Below are positions 54,898-63,709 of a stretch of DNA of 64,000 bases, in pieces. The stretch spans positions 670,497-734,496 of the forward strand of contig NC_079265.1 in NCBI RefSeq assembly GCF_947241705.1, written 5' to 3'. A program made the translations under genes and the position numbers. Under the pieces are notes generated by a model. That model was not told the origin of the DNA. It saw only the letters and a list, made by a program, of their open reading frames with translations, and searched no databases. The first letter of the stretch is position 1, and each line of letters starts with the position of its first letter. Origin of the DNA: Saccharomyces mikatae IFO 1815. Taxonomy: Eukaryota; Ascomycota; Saccharomycetes; Saccharomycetales; Saccharomycetaceae.

Positions 54898-55484
54898 TGT
54901 GTTTGGCAATTTTCGTGTATAGGAGAAACTGGTGTCTGATTTTTTTGTTGTGCTGTGGCAAGGTTAAATATCCAAAAAGGTCTTATCTACGTACGAAACA
55001 ACATCACCTTTTGGGTCAACAGAAAATGCCGTTTGCTTAATTAAATGTTTTGTTTGTTACTCTTCTGCATGTATTATACTTTAGGGCAACCTATCCTACT
55101 TTATGATTTCCCGATATTTTCTCCGTTTGAGAAAATTGTACAATGAATGCTTTATTTTCCCGATTGTTTCTCGATACAAAGGAAAAGCTTTGAGCAACCT
55201 ATTTTCTGTGGTCGGAACATTAACAAAAGCTGTCTGAAGTGATAAACAGTATTTTTGTTCTTTTTGAAAGAACGTTACCAGAAAAAAACCAATTTGTACT
55301 GCCGATTTAACACTTAATGCTTTTTACCGGGAAAATATAGAAATAGTTAACTGTCTCTGTACATTTTGCCCACTAAAAGTAAGTACTAACGTTTGTTTTA
55401 GTAGACATCATAATAAATGGTTTAGAAAGAAAACTGTAGCTTTGGTAATGTTCTTCAAAAATAGACATATAATTTTTCCATAGT
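54898..55484. other. REE1 upstream region
   Basis: About 590 bp, AT-rich; presumably the REE1 promoter merging into the decayed 3' end of the YJL218W relic. A small minus-strand frame 55373-55555 is part of that relic's frame. Nothing else seen. Confidence 0.4.
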
Positions 55485-55994
55485 ATGTAATCGTACTCTC
55501 TTTTCAGCAATAACATCTTCTGATACATCACGAATCGCAACATTACCAGCGGCAAACACAGAGATTTAATTAATATTAATTTCAGGAATTATGGATACTT
55601 CTCCTCTAATCCATACGTTATTCTTTGCGGTCACGGGTACAGCTTATTCTACTTCGTGAAGACGTCTTTTCACATCAATTGGGTAACTTGCCCGTATATA
55701 TTCCAACGTTAGAGGAAACAAATACATTATCGCTGATGAGCACCTTCACCCGTTTAATATAAGAATTGGCGTAAAACTTGTCGGCAATATGGATCTTATT
55801 TCCGTAGTCACATAGCATAGAACATCGATAATAAAGTTGTCAGTGCAACTTCCTAATATCTCTTTCTAACTTGGCTCCTTTTCTCTTCCTCAGCAGCACT
55901 GAGACCACTGATTCATGCAGTTTTAACCAGCGTTTTTCCTAACTTTCAAAAGATCTGGGTCATAGTTGGCAGTATAAAGTTCACCAAGTACCAT
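55485..55994 (-). pseudogene. YJL218W: Broken YJL218W-type hexapeptide acetyltransferase
   Basis: On the minus strand an ATG at 55992-55994 begins MVLGELYTANYDPDLLK, the N-terminus of the maltose/galactoside O-acetyltransferase family protein YJL218W. Similarity continues piecemeal in changing frames: LGSCTDNFII, then DNVFVSSNVGIYT, YPIDVKRRL, NNVWIRGEVSIIPEI and FAAGNVAIRDVSEDV. At least two frameshifts and several stop codons separate these pieces. The intact family protein is about 196 residues with left-handed beta-helix repeats. This copy cannot make one. Confidence 0.82.
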
Positions 55995-56815
55995 ATTTTG
56001 TAAGGCAGCAACTTTTTGTCAAAATTATGTTTATATGCTTGAGAAACATTAATTGTATTGCACTTTATATACCCACAGGATCTCCTCGAGTTAATATTAT
56101 TAAATCATGTCTGATATTTACAAGCACGTATCATTTGTAGGTTTTTTCGGGCGCTATTAGTTTAACTTTTTAAACGTTATGCAGGCACTGCATCCCATAC
56201 TAGTTTGTTATGCCGCAAAAATAATCACGCATGGTAATCATGAATTAAAATTCTGCTGCGTTACAAAGTAGATTCTAACGCTATGATGAATGGATGAAAC
56301 GTTTTTAGGATTTCAATCTCTTTCGGTAATGTCGCGGTATTATTTCAGAGTTAATACCTACTAGCCCTGTGGAAATGAATGATAAAATAAACTATTAGTA
56401 TATCTATGTCAGAATAGTACTTTTTATAATTGAAGAGTGATTTATTAGGGGGGATCACCTTAATTATATGTCAAATGAACGTTTTAGCTTGACCATTTCC
56501 TACAAATCTCAAATTCATAACAGCAAGTTTTCAATCTCTTTTTTCTCACAGTTCAGTTGTATGGATAGCTGACAACTCCAATGGAAAGGTAATAACACTT
56601 ACATTAATTTTAGATAACTCATGCTAAAAGAAGTTCCTACAGTATTTCATTTGTTTGCATGATTATGGGTGCATAAGTTTATTACAAAAATCCCACTGCT
56701 ATAAGACATAAAAAACATCCATTAGGCATTAAAGTGTGCAGAAGTAAACATTTTACATAGCAGAGAATTAGGAGGAAAAGGCCTTTTTATTGGAAATTGC
56801 CAGGGACTTGAAGGA
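55995..56815. other. Intergenic between YJL218W and HXT relics
   Basis: About 820 bp, AT-rich, with many stops in all frames. I recognise no gene fragment, LTR or RNA. Confidence 0.4.
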
Positions 56816-57570
56816 TCAGCTGGAGAAGAACCTTTTGTAGATTGGTCTATCATCATGGCCTATCGCATCTGAATCGTAGTCTGCCGTTCTTCTTTCTGGT
56901 GGCACCCATGAAGCAGACTTCCATGGTGGAATGCCCTCCATCCACATTGTGTTGACCTCTTCCAGCATCAGGCCTTTCGTTTCTGGGACAAAGAAAAACA
57001 TATAGAAGTAGGCGAAGACTAGACAGCCTAGGAAGACATAGCCTTAGTAAAAGTTGATTGCACCGGTGATAAAGGGCGTGAAGAAACTAATCAGGAAACC
57101 CCACATCTAGTTTGCTGCTATGACTGCCATGCCCCTTGATTTGACTCTAAGAGGGAAGGTTTCTGACACTATAACAAAACAGCCGCCTGCCCAAGTGGTG
57201 GCGAACGAAAAAATGAAGAACATGGTAAAGACGATCATACAGTTACCAGCGCCCTGAGAAGTAATATCCTGGTGGCTGCTTCCCTGAGGCCACAGCTTTG
57301 TAACGCCGACAGAGGCGAACACAGTAAAGCAGCACAGCATGGAGGCGGCGCCCCACAATAGGCATGTACGACGTCCGAACCTTTCAATAGTGTACACTGC
57401 TATGAATGAAGAGAAAAAGTTGACTACTCCGATGATAATAAATGTCTGAAAAGAGTCCTTTAAGCTGACTGACTTGAAGATTGTACCGTAGTAGAAGAAA
57501 TAGTTATCACCTGTCAATTGTCGCAGGGATTGGATCATTACTCCCATGAGCAGAAGAACTGTCATGCAAA
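56816..57570 (-). pseudogene. Truncated HXT9/HXT11-type hexose transporter
   Basis: The 3' ~250 codons of a hexose transporter, ending [12 protein letters not shown], the C-terminus of the Hxt9/Hxt11/Hxt12 group. The 5' half (more than 300 codons) is missing beyond about 57570. Two nonsense codons interrupt the fragment: TAG at about 57106 where the family has Trp (AAN-W-MWGF) and TAA at about 57043 where it has Tyr (INFY-Y-GYVF). One residue of YGTTIF is also deleted. In S. cerevisiae, HXT9 (YJL219W) holds the same place on the left arm, telomere-side of YJL218W. Confidence 0.9.
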
Positions 57571-58174
57571 ATTGTTTTTAAAGAAGCAGTGTTATTAAGA
57601 TCATACATTTAAGTCGTTGCTCCACTATATTAACAGCGTTGAAGAGGAAATAAAGGATGTATCCTATTTTATAATTAGTGATACGAGGTAAAAAGAAATA
57701 TATTCAACAAATTGAAAGGAAGGAACCCTTTGAGCAGAAAACAATTTTCCATAAAATTTTGACTGCAGCATGACACTAACAAATTTCGGAAGCAACAGAA
57801 GCATTTACGTTACACAGTAGCAATAAGTATGTAGAGCAGGATCAATCCGAATCTTCAGCCAGCATTATTCCTTCCGGTCAACTCTGAATGATAAAAATTA
57901 AGTGGAATGAATTTGAATGAAACGAAGCATTATCGTATTCTACCTGGTTTTTAAAATCTTTGAGGTCTCTTTCTCTTTGAATAAGTATTGTTTATAATTC
58001 ACTGAAAATGGAATTTTTCGCAACGTAAGCAATCATGTACCATTTCACGCATGAACCTGGTTAGTATAAAATCCTAAAAGGTTCGCAACTACACTAAAGG
58101 TTGGCCTTCGGTTGCTTCTCAAATGTTCAAAACAAAAGCAAATATTTAATATACGGTCAAAAAATAAAATAAAG
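57571..58174. other. Region upstream of the small secreted-protein gene
   Basis: About 600 bp. A TATAAAA box at about 58066-58072 lies some 105 bp before the ATG at 58175. An out-of-frame upstream ATG (58123) opens 8 codons and closes before it. No HXT remnant could be followed beyond about 57570. Confidence 0.4.
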
Positions 58175-58690
58175 ATGTTTCTCATATTTTACTTTCTTAA
58201 CTTTTTCTTTCAGTTCTTTTCATTCTGCTCCGCATATGTTGATGTCACCAGTGGTTACCAAGTATTTTTCAACTTGCCAACTAATATGACAAACAATCAA
58301 ATCTGCTGGCTATTCCAAGCATCTTACTATGATATTGATTCTGATAAAAGTGGTAGAACACTTAGAACGGGACGGTTTGAACCCGGCGATCAGCAATCTT
58401 TGATTTATAGGGATACCTTAGTTGAGTTGGAGGCTATTACAGATTCTTATGAGTACAGTAACCTAGATCTATCGACTTATAACGGACCTGAGCCATATAA
58501 TTCTGAGACTGATTATTGTACGGATATAATGGATTTGGTAATGCGTGTATATGATGAAGAAGGAAATTATGTTCATCCAGTTGCGAATAGCTCAACAAAT
58601 GCTTGCGCTCGTCCAACTCCTCCTACGTTTAACAATCTATTGATAAATCATTATCTTGAGGGAAAAAGTTACAAACAATTTTTTGTATAA
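58175..58690 (+). CDS. Small secreted protein of unknown function
   Basis: 171 residues from the first in-frame ATG (58175), which sits in an A-rich context (AAAATAAAATAAAG). The first ~20 residues are strongly hydrophobic and aromatic and end FCSA, a good signal peptide. The remainder is acidic, has NMT and NSS glycosylation sequons, and few cysteines (about 3). It has no transmembrane segment or GPI signal. I do not recognise the family with certainty; subtelomeric location and shape recall the chromosomal killer-type (KHS/KHR) genes, but this is only a resemblance. The last ~12 codons may follow a frameshift, since another frame stays open to about 58757. Confidence 0.55.
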   Translation: MFLIFYFLNFFFQFFSFCSAYVDVTSGYQVFFNLPTNMTNNQICWLFQASYYDIDSDKSGRTLRTGRFEPGDQQSLIYRDTLVELEAITDSYEYSNLDLSTYNGPEPYNSETDYCTDIMDLVMRVYDEEGNYVHPVANSSTNACARPTPPTFNNLLINHYLEGKSYKQFFV

Positions 58691-59096
58691 TGATTTAGTG
58701 AGAATACTGGAAACCTTTTATGACACATTTAGAAGTAAGATACATCTTTGATTGACGTCACCAAGATTTATTACTTTGTAGATTTAGAGTTGGTATTTCA
58801 AGTTTCGCTTAAACGACACACAAATAATACGTTATTATGGTTCGCTACTGAAACATTACGGATTTATTATATAATACTGGGACATCATTAACATCGCACT
58901 TTCGAATTAATATATGTATACACAACATCGAGGAACAACAGCATCTAGGGGTTGATGACAATGTGTTGTATACTCTCATTATGCTAGTGGTGGCATGATG
59001 CAAGAAGCTGATACATACCTTAAAATGAAAGAGAACGTAGCTATACATTGTTTGTGGATGAGTTCACATACAGTACTGAAAGAGATGAGGACGGGT
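58691..59096. other. Spacer between secreted-protein gene and delta LTR
   Basis: About 400 bp. An alternative frame to that of the preceding gene is open to about 58757, then stops are frequent. I see no other feature. Confidence 0.4.
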
Positions 59097-59299
59097 TGAG
59101 ATAGAGTTTGAATGATAGTGAATATAATTACATCATCTTCCATTATATATGTTGTCATTCATTATCCCACTAAATTATCAAACCTCGCGTTTCAGCTTCC
59201 ACTAAAATCGATGACTGTTTCTCAATCTTTATGTCTTCTTACATCGTACATGATAATGTACAAGTAGTCGATACATGATAGTTGATTCTCATTCCAATA
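59097..59299 (-). mobile_element. Degenerate solo delta LTR (Ty1/Ty2 type)
   Basis: The plus strand reads as the complement of a Ty delta. The inner landmark GCGTTTCAGCTTCCACTAA (59188-59206) is the complement of the delta segment TTAGTGGAAGCTGAAACGC. The right edge TTGATTCTCATTCCAATA (59282-59299) corresponds to the delta 5' end TGTTGGAATAAAAATCAA. The left edge TGAGATAG (59097) is a worn form of the 3' end. At about 200 bp it is shorter than an intact ~335-bp delta and carries many changes, so it is an old solo LTR with internal deletions. Confidence 0.75.
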
Positions 59300-60722
59300 A
59301 AAGTCAACACCACCGTTACCACCCAAAGTTATACTGTTTTTATGTGTGTGTTCGCAACAGCCTATCAGAAAAACAACCCGTAGTCAGAATTATCCCTCAG
59401 AAATTCCAATTCTCAAACGATTGTTCTATCTTTCGAAAGTGGCTACGCCTAGGAATATTATAAAACCCACAAGTTCTTGGAGCCTACTTCGAGAACTCAC
59501 AACAGGACAGGTATATTTAGCGATGGAATGAGATTGTCATATCAAAAGTACAAGATAAAACAATGGGTAGTCTGAGGCGACAAAATTAACTGAAGAAGTA
59601 GCTAGCAATAAAAAGAAAAGTTCAAGAAGTACAAGGGTGATGTATATTCCAATGCTGCCAATACAGCATGCTTCAAGATTGTCACTTCACTTTCAGGTAG
59701 ATGGTTTGAGTTCAAAGTCCCAAATTTGAACTTAATTTTTCTCCTGAGCATTTCAAAGCAAAATTCACGAAGTGTTATTTTCCATAATAATAACTCCAGT
59801 TGATAGCAGTATATCCGGAGATTTTTGTATAATGATAATTTACTGCGTAATATGGCATAAGGGAGTAGCAACGACATTAATTATCATGCCATTATTGAAA
59901 AAAAAACTTTAGCATCAAGTGTTATTTCTGAACTCTAAATTCAATCAAATTTTTAGCAGAAAAAAAAAAGTTGAGGAAGTTCAAAGTAAGTTATAAAATA
60001 TTTTGCTGACTAGAATGCATAGATAGGGTTTCCTTTCCATTCAAATAGCACGTGTGCATTTTTGACTTAGGACAACTGTGAAAACGGTAAGGTGGTTACA
60101 GCCACATACTTTTCTAATCATAGTGCTGAAAAAATGATTTGTTCTGAAGTTGTGAGTTCTTCGTTGAACTATCGCAAAAAAAAACCCATGCAAAAGCGTA
60201 CTCACTGTTTTTCATTTTACCTTTTCAGCAGTATGCCTGCATGCCCCTTAATTTCAACGATTTCTTTCCATTTGGCTTAACTGCTGCTTCGGAGTATTAT
60301 GGTGATATTTTCCACAAGCTAGAGTTTGCTTGTCTTCTCCTATCAACAGAAAGTTTATTTCTTGTGTAATTTTCTGCCGACGGTTGCAGAATGCCAAATT
60401 AGATGGTTTAAATATTCGAATGAATACTTGCATAGAACACATACCTATATATATGCAGCTAGTTTCTTTGTTTTACTGGGGTTTTGGCATCAAATCGATA
60501 TCATTCGTTGAATCACTGCGCACATGAAGTACTGCAAACTCGATTTATCAAGGCAATGGCTAGATATAGTATATTGTGAAAAAAAGTTTTCCGATTTTGT
60601 CTTCGTGAAGTTTCTAAATCCTTTACACTCTGAAGGGAAGATATACTGCTATACTTTACATATCACCAAATAATACTAGAAAATAAGGACTACTTTTGTA
60701 TTATGAAGATGAATTCAAAAAC
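59300..60722. other. Decayed region right of the delta LTR
   Basis: 1.4 kb without an intact gene. Two stretches look like worn coding DNA on the plus strand: 59302 to about 59560 (a frame with two TAG stops, beginning VNTTVTTQSYTVF, directly next to the LTR) and 59611-59801 (63 open codons including CFKIVTSLSGRWFEFKVPN). They could be remnants of one gene, possibly continuing from 58175. The section from about 60100 to 60720 is AT-rich and may be the old promoter of the broken gene at 60723. Confidence 0.35.
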
Positions 60723-61157
60723 ATGGTCACGATGTTAATGAGCTTTTTGGCGACGGTATCATCTTGCGTTCATGCTGGAACCCTCGACAGTAACTAGACC
60801 GAGATTTATGAGTATGCTAACTCCGTTGTGGACTCGGTTAGTTTGTAGCAAACCAATGATAGTATCAATGTAATCACAACTGAATTCATTGGTACTACCA
60901 TTAGCTTTGATACTAACGTTACGAACATTAATATTCTTGTCGTCGATTATTCTTTTCTTCGCCAACAAGTCAACCAAAAAATGCAAAAAAGAGGAAAAAG
61001 GTGTCTTAATGCAAGATATTGTATCTCCACTAAAGACTGTACTGATTGCGGTAAATCGCTCGGCTATTCATGCATCAAAACGTGCACAGAGTAGAATGGT
61101 CATGTTTGTTGCGAAGAGTGGTGGATCCAAACACGCTGCCCAAAAAGAGGGATTTGA
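60723..61157 (+). pseudogene. Broken cysteine-rich secreted-protein gene
   Basis: 145 codons in one frame from ATG 60723 to TGA 61155-61157, interrupted only by TAG at codons 25 (60795-60797), 42 (60846-60848) and 124 (61092-61094), with no frameshift. The first ~19 codons give a clear signal peptide ending HAG. Mid-way there are dibasic (Lys-Arg) sites of the Kex2 type, followed by a compact C-terminal part with about a dozen cysteines, including CC pairs. This signal/pro-region/dibasic/Cys-rich layout is that of secreted fungal effectors and killer-type precursors. I cannot name the family, and the copy is inactive as it stands. Confidence 0.6.
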
Positions 61158-61357
61158 AAGTGGAAGGTGCTTCAATAATCAATAATATGGTGGCCATGAC
61201 CACCATGATGAGCTTTAAATAATAAAGTCTAGGTAATATAAATAAAGTAGAATAGTATACAAGCAAGGACGTCCTAAAATAAAAGCTGAAAAAAAAAAAA
61301 AGCCACCAAAGCACCCATCCATGCAATGGCTTAGTTAATCTTATAATGAAAAAGAAC

Positions 61358-61374
61358 AATAGCCTCCGGCTATT
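61358..61374. other. Perfect 7-bp stem hairpin followed by T run
   Basis: AATAGCC (61358-61364), loop TCC, GGCTATT (61368-61374), then TTT. It lies in the gap between the Cys-rich pseudogene and the IMD fragment. Resembles a simple intrinsic terminator in shape; its meaning in yeast is unknown. Confidence 0.4.
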
Positions 61375-61438
61375 TTTGACTGAAAAAACTCTGTTGTTTG
61401 TGTTGACGTAAGGCATTGCGATCTAGCTTATTAGTCAT

Positions 61439-62410
61439 AATGAAGTTTTAAAGAAAACCAAAAAGGGTAAGCTGTTGATTGTTGACGACAGGGGTCATTT
61501 GGTGTCCATGCTTTCCAGGACTGACTTGAAGAAGAACGAAAACTTCCCGTTAGCTTCCAAGTCTGGCAGCAGCAAGAAATTGCTATGCGGTGCTTCTGTA
61601 GGCACTATGGACTCTGATAGGGAAAGACTAGGCCTGTTGGTGGAAGCTGGCTTGGACGTGGTTATCTTAGATTCATCGCAAGGCAACTCGATTTTCCAGT
61701 TGAACATGCTCGAATGGGTGAAAGAGAGTTTCCCAGGGTTGGAAGTCATCGCTGGTAACGTTGTCACCAGGGAACAAGCTGCCAATTTGATTGCTGCTGG
61801 TGCGGATGGTCTGAGAATCGGTATGGGAACTGGCTCTATTTGTATCACTCAAGAAGTTATGGCTTGTGGTAGGCCACAAGGTACAGCCGTCTACAACGTG
61901 TGTGAATTTGCCAACCAGTTCGGTGTTCCATGTATGGCTGACGGTGGTGTTCAAAACATCGGCCATATCATGAAGGCCTTGGCGCTTGGGTCGTCTACTG
62001 TTATGATGGGTGGTATGTTGGCTGGTGCTACCGAATCGCCCGGTGATTATTTCTATCAAGATGGTGAACGATTAAAGGTGTATCGTGGGATGGGTTCCAT
62101 TGATGCGATGCAAAAGACCGGTAGCAAGGGCAATGCCTCGACCTCTCGTTACTTTTCTGAAAGCGACAGCGTTTTGGTTGCGCAAGGTGTGGCGGGTGCA
62201 GTGGTTGACAAAGGATCCATTAAGAAGTTTATTCCGTATTTGTACAACGGGCTGCAACATTCGTGTCAGGACATTGGTTGCAAGACGCTAACTCTATTGA
62301 AGGAGAATGTGCAAAGAGGCAAAGTCAGATTTGAATTCAGAACGGCATCTGCTCAAGTGGAAGGTGGTGTGAATAACTTATACTCTTATGAAAAACGTCT
62401 ACATAACTAA
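61439..62410 (+). pseudogene. 3' fragment of an IMD (IMP dehydrogenase) gene
   Basis: Similarity to yeast IMP dehydrogenases begins abruptly at about 61439 ([17 protein letters not shown]) and runs uninterrupted to the normal C-terminus ([10 protein letters not shown]), about 322 of 523 residues. Present: the NAD/IMP barrel strands, the catalytic-cysteine loop [15 protein letters not shown] and the flap region. Missing: the start codon, the N-terminal part of the barrel and most of the CBS domains, so it should not make enzyme. It is closest to the subtelomeric Imd1/Imd2 type and, as with those genes, lies next to an X element. The retained frame is undamaged. Confidence 0.9.
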
Positions 62411-62575
62411 ATGGTGGCTTTGAATATTGAAGTGGTAGTAGTACGTGTATTTGTTAACATAAGATTATTGGACACATTATTATTTATTATTATAAATTAG
62501 TCGTACTTCTTAGGTAAGAACAATATAGCAGAAGAATTATATGTGCATATGAATCGATGTAAATCATGAGAAAAT

Positions 62576-62586
62576 ATTTATGTTTG
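62576..62586 (+). promoter_or_regulatory. ARS consensus match in the X element
   Basis: ATTTATGTTTG matches WTTTAYRTTTW at 10 of 11 positions (last base G). Core X elements normally contain an ACS bound by ORC, which helps silencing. Confidence 0.5.
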
Positions 62587-62793
62587 GGTGATTTAATGGG
62601 TGATTTTTTGAGATTGTGATAAATATATGTATATAATGAGTAGACAGAATTTGGCAAAATACGTTATATTAGATGCAAGTAAGTACATATATATGATATT
62701 TGGGTCCGTAGAATACATAATAAACACAAAAATGGGAATAAAAGTGGGTTTTATGGGTAAATGGCACAGGGTGTGAAGCGCTGAGGTAAGTGC

Positions 62794-62806
62794 CGTGTAT
62801 GGTGAT
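62794..62806 (-). promoter_or_regulatory. Candidate Abf1 site in the X element
   Basis: CGTGTATGGTGAT is the complement of ATCACCATACACG, matching RTCAYTNNNNACG with one mismatch. It lies about 210 bp from the ACS, as in core X. GTATGGTGATGTATGGTGAT just after it is a short tandem repeat. Confidence 0.45.
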
Positions 62807-63020
62807 GTATGGTGATGTATAGTGGTAACCATGGCAACTGAGTGAGAGGTGAGGATGAGGAGCAGTGTGGCAGTAGGGTAAGATGGGAGTAGTGTATTTT
62901 TAGCATCCGTAGGCGTATGGAGAGCTGTTATGGGAAAGAAGAAGGCATGGTAGGTGTTGATATTGTGGTGAGGTAGCTAGATGTGGTTAGAGGTGGGATG
63001 GGGAGTGGTGGTAGGGTATG

Positions 63021-63142
63021 ATGTTAGGTATGATTGTTTACATTTGGATGTTTACATATGATTGTTTACATTTGATTGTTTACATATGATTGTTTACATA
63101 TGATTGTTTACATTTGGATGTTTACATATTATGTTAGGTATG
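63021..63142 (+). repeat. 14-bp x 7 tandem array with TGTTTACAT core, flanked by direct repeats
   Basis: TGTTTACAT starts at 63035, 63049, 63063, 63077, 63091, 63105 and 63119, exactly every 14 bp. The spacer alternates between TTGGA, ATGAT and TTGAT. The array is bounded by an identical 12-bp sequence ATGTTAGGTATG at 63021-63032 and 63131-63142. The core TTGTTTAC/TGTTTAC is the complement of GTAAACA(A), the forkhead (Fkh1/Fkh2) consensus. Confidence 0.9.
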
Positions 63143-63239
63143 TTGTAGAGGTAGATGGTAGATGGTAGGATAAGTGGGTGTGGTGGATATGGAGTAGTGA
63201 TGAGATGTGAAGGATGGCAGGTGGAGAGTGTAGGCAGTG

Positions 63240-63340
63240 GAGGAGCAGGTAGGGTAAGTTAGGGCAGTGGGGTTAGAGTTGGAGAGGTAGGGTTAGAGAG
63301 CGAGGTAGGGCTGATAGTAGGGTTAGAGATAGGGTAAGTA
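63240..63340 (+). repeat. TAGGG-rich subtelomeric repeat patch
   Basis: TAGGG occurs at 63250, 63260 (as TTAGGG from 63259), 63288, 63306, 63318 and 63330, three of them in GGTTAGAG-type contexts. These resemble the STR repeats distal to core X that bind Tbf1. Scattered G-rich relatives extend back to about 62940. Confidence 0.75.
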
Positions 63341-63354
63341 AGTGTGTACTTCTC

Positions 63355-63709
63355 ATGATAGTGATGGTGATGGTGATGGTGATGGTGATGGTGATGGTGG
63401 TAGTGATGGTGGTAGTGATAGTGATGATGGTGATAGTGATAGTGATTGTGATGGTGATGGTGATGATGGTAGTGATGATGGTAGTGATGGTGGTAGGGTT
63501 AGTGATGGTATTGATGATGGTGATGATGGTGATGGTGATGGTGGTAGTGATAGGGTTAGTGATGGTTATGGTTATGGTGATAGTGATAGTGATAGTGATA
63601 GTGATGGTGGTAGTGATGGTGGTAGTGATAGTGATAGTGATAGTGATTGTGATGGTGATGGTGATGATGGTAGTGATGATGGTAGTGATGGTAGTGATAG
63701 TGATAGTAG
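63355..63709 (+). repeat. GTGATR minisatellite between X and telomere
   Basis: About 355 bp of 3/6-bp repeats, mainly GTGATG and GTGATA with GATGGTAGT variants and two GGTAGGGTTAGTGATGG interruptions (about 63489 and 63550). A 60-bp segment is duplicated exactly at 63432-63491 and 63633-63692. The open frame it generates (Asp/Gly/Ser only) is a by-product of the repeat and not a gene. Confidence 0.9.

Larger units (their letters stand above)
62411..62935 (+). repeat. Core X-type subtelomeric element
   Basis: The last gene-like DNA gives way to an X-like segment containing an ARS-consensus match and a near-Abf1 site in the order and spacing expected of core X. The stretch around ATTTATGTTTGGGTGATTT (62576-62594) followed by GGGTGATTTTTTGAGATTGTG resembles core X as I remember it. 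I set the ends by the IMD stop and by the start of the short G-rich repeats. They are approximate. Confidence 0.65.

Noticed and set aside
59602-59877. 91-codon minus-strand frame
   Set aside because: Lies opposite a coding-like plus-strand stretch; no start context or recognisable domain.
61475-62410. 311-codon frame as a functional short IMP dehydrogenase
   Set aside because: It begins at a TTG, not an ATG, and lacks the N-terminal third of the enzyme; treated as a gene fragment.
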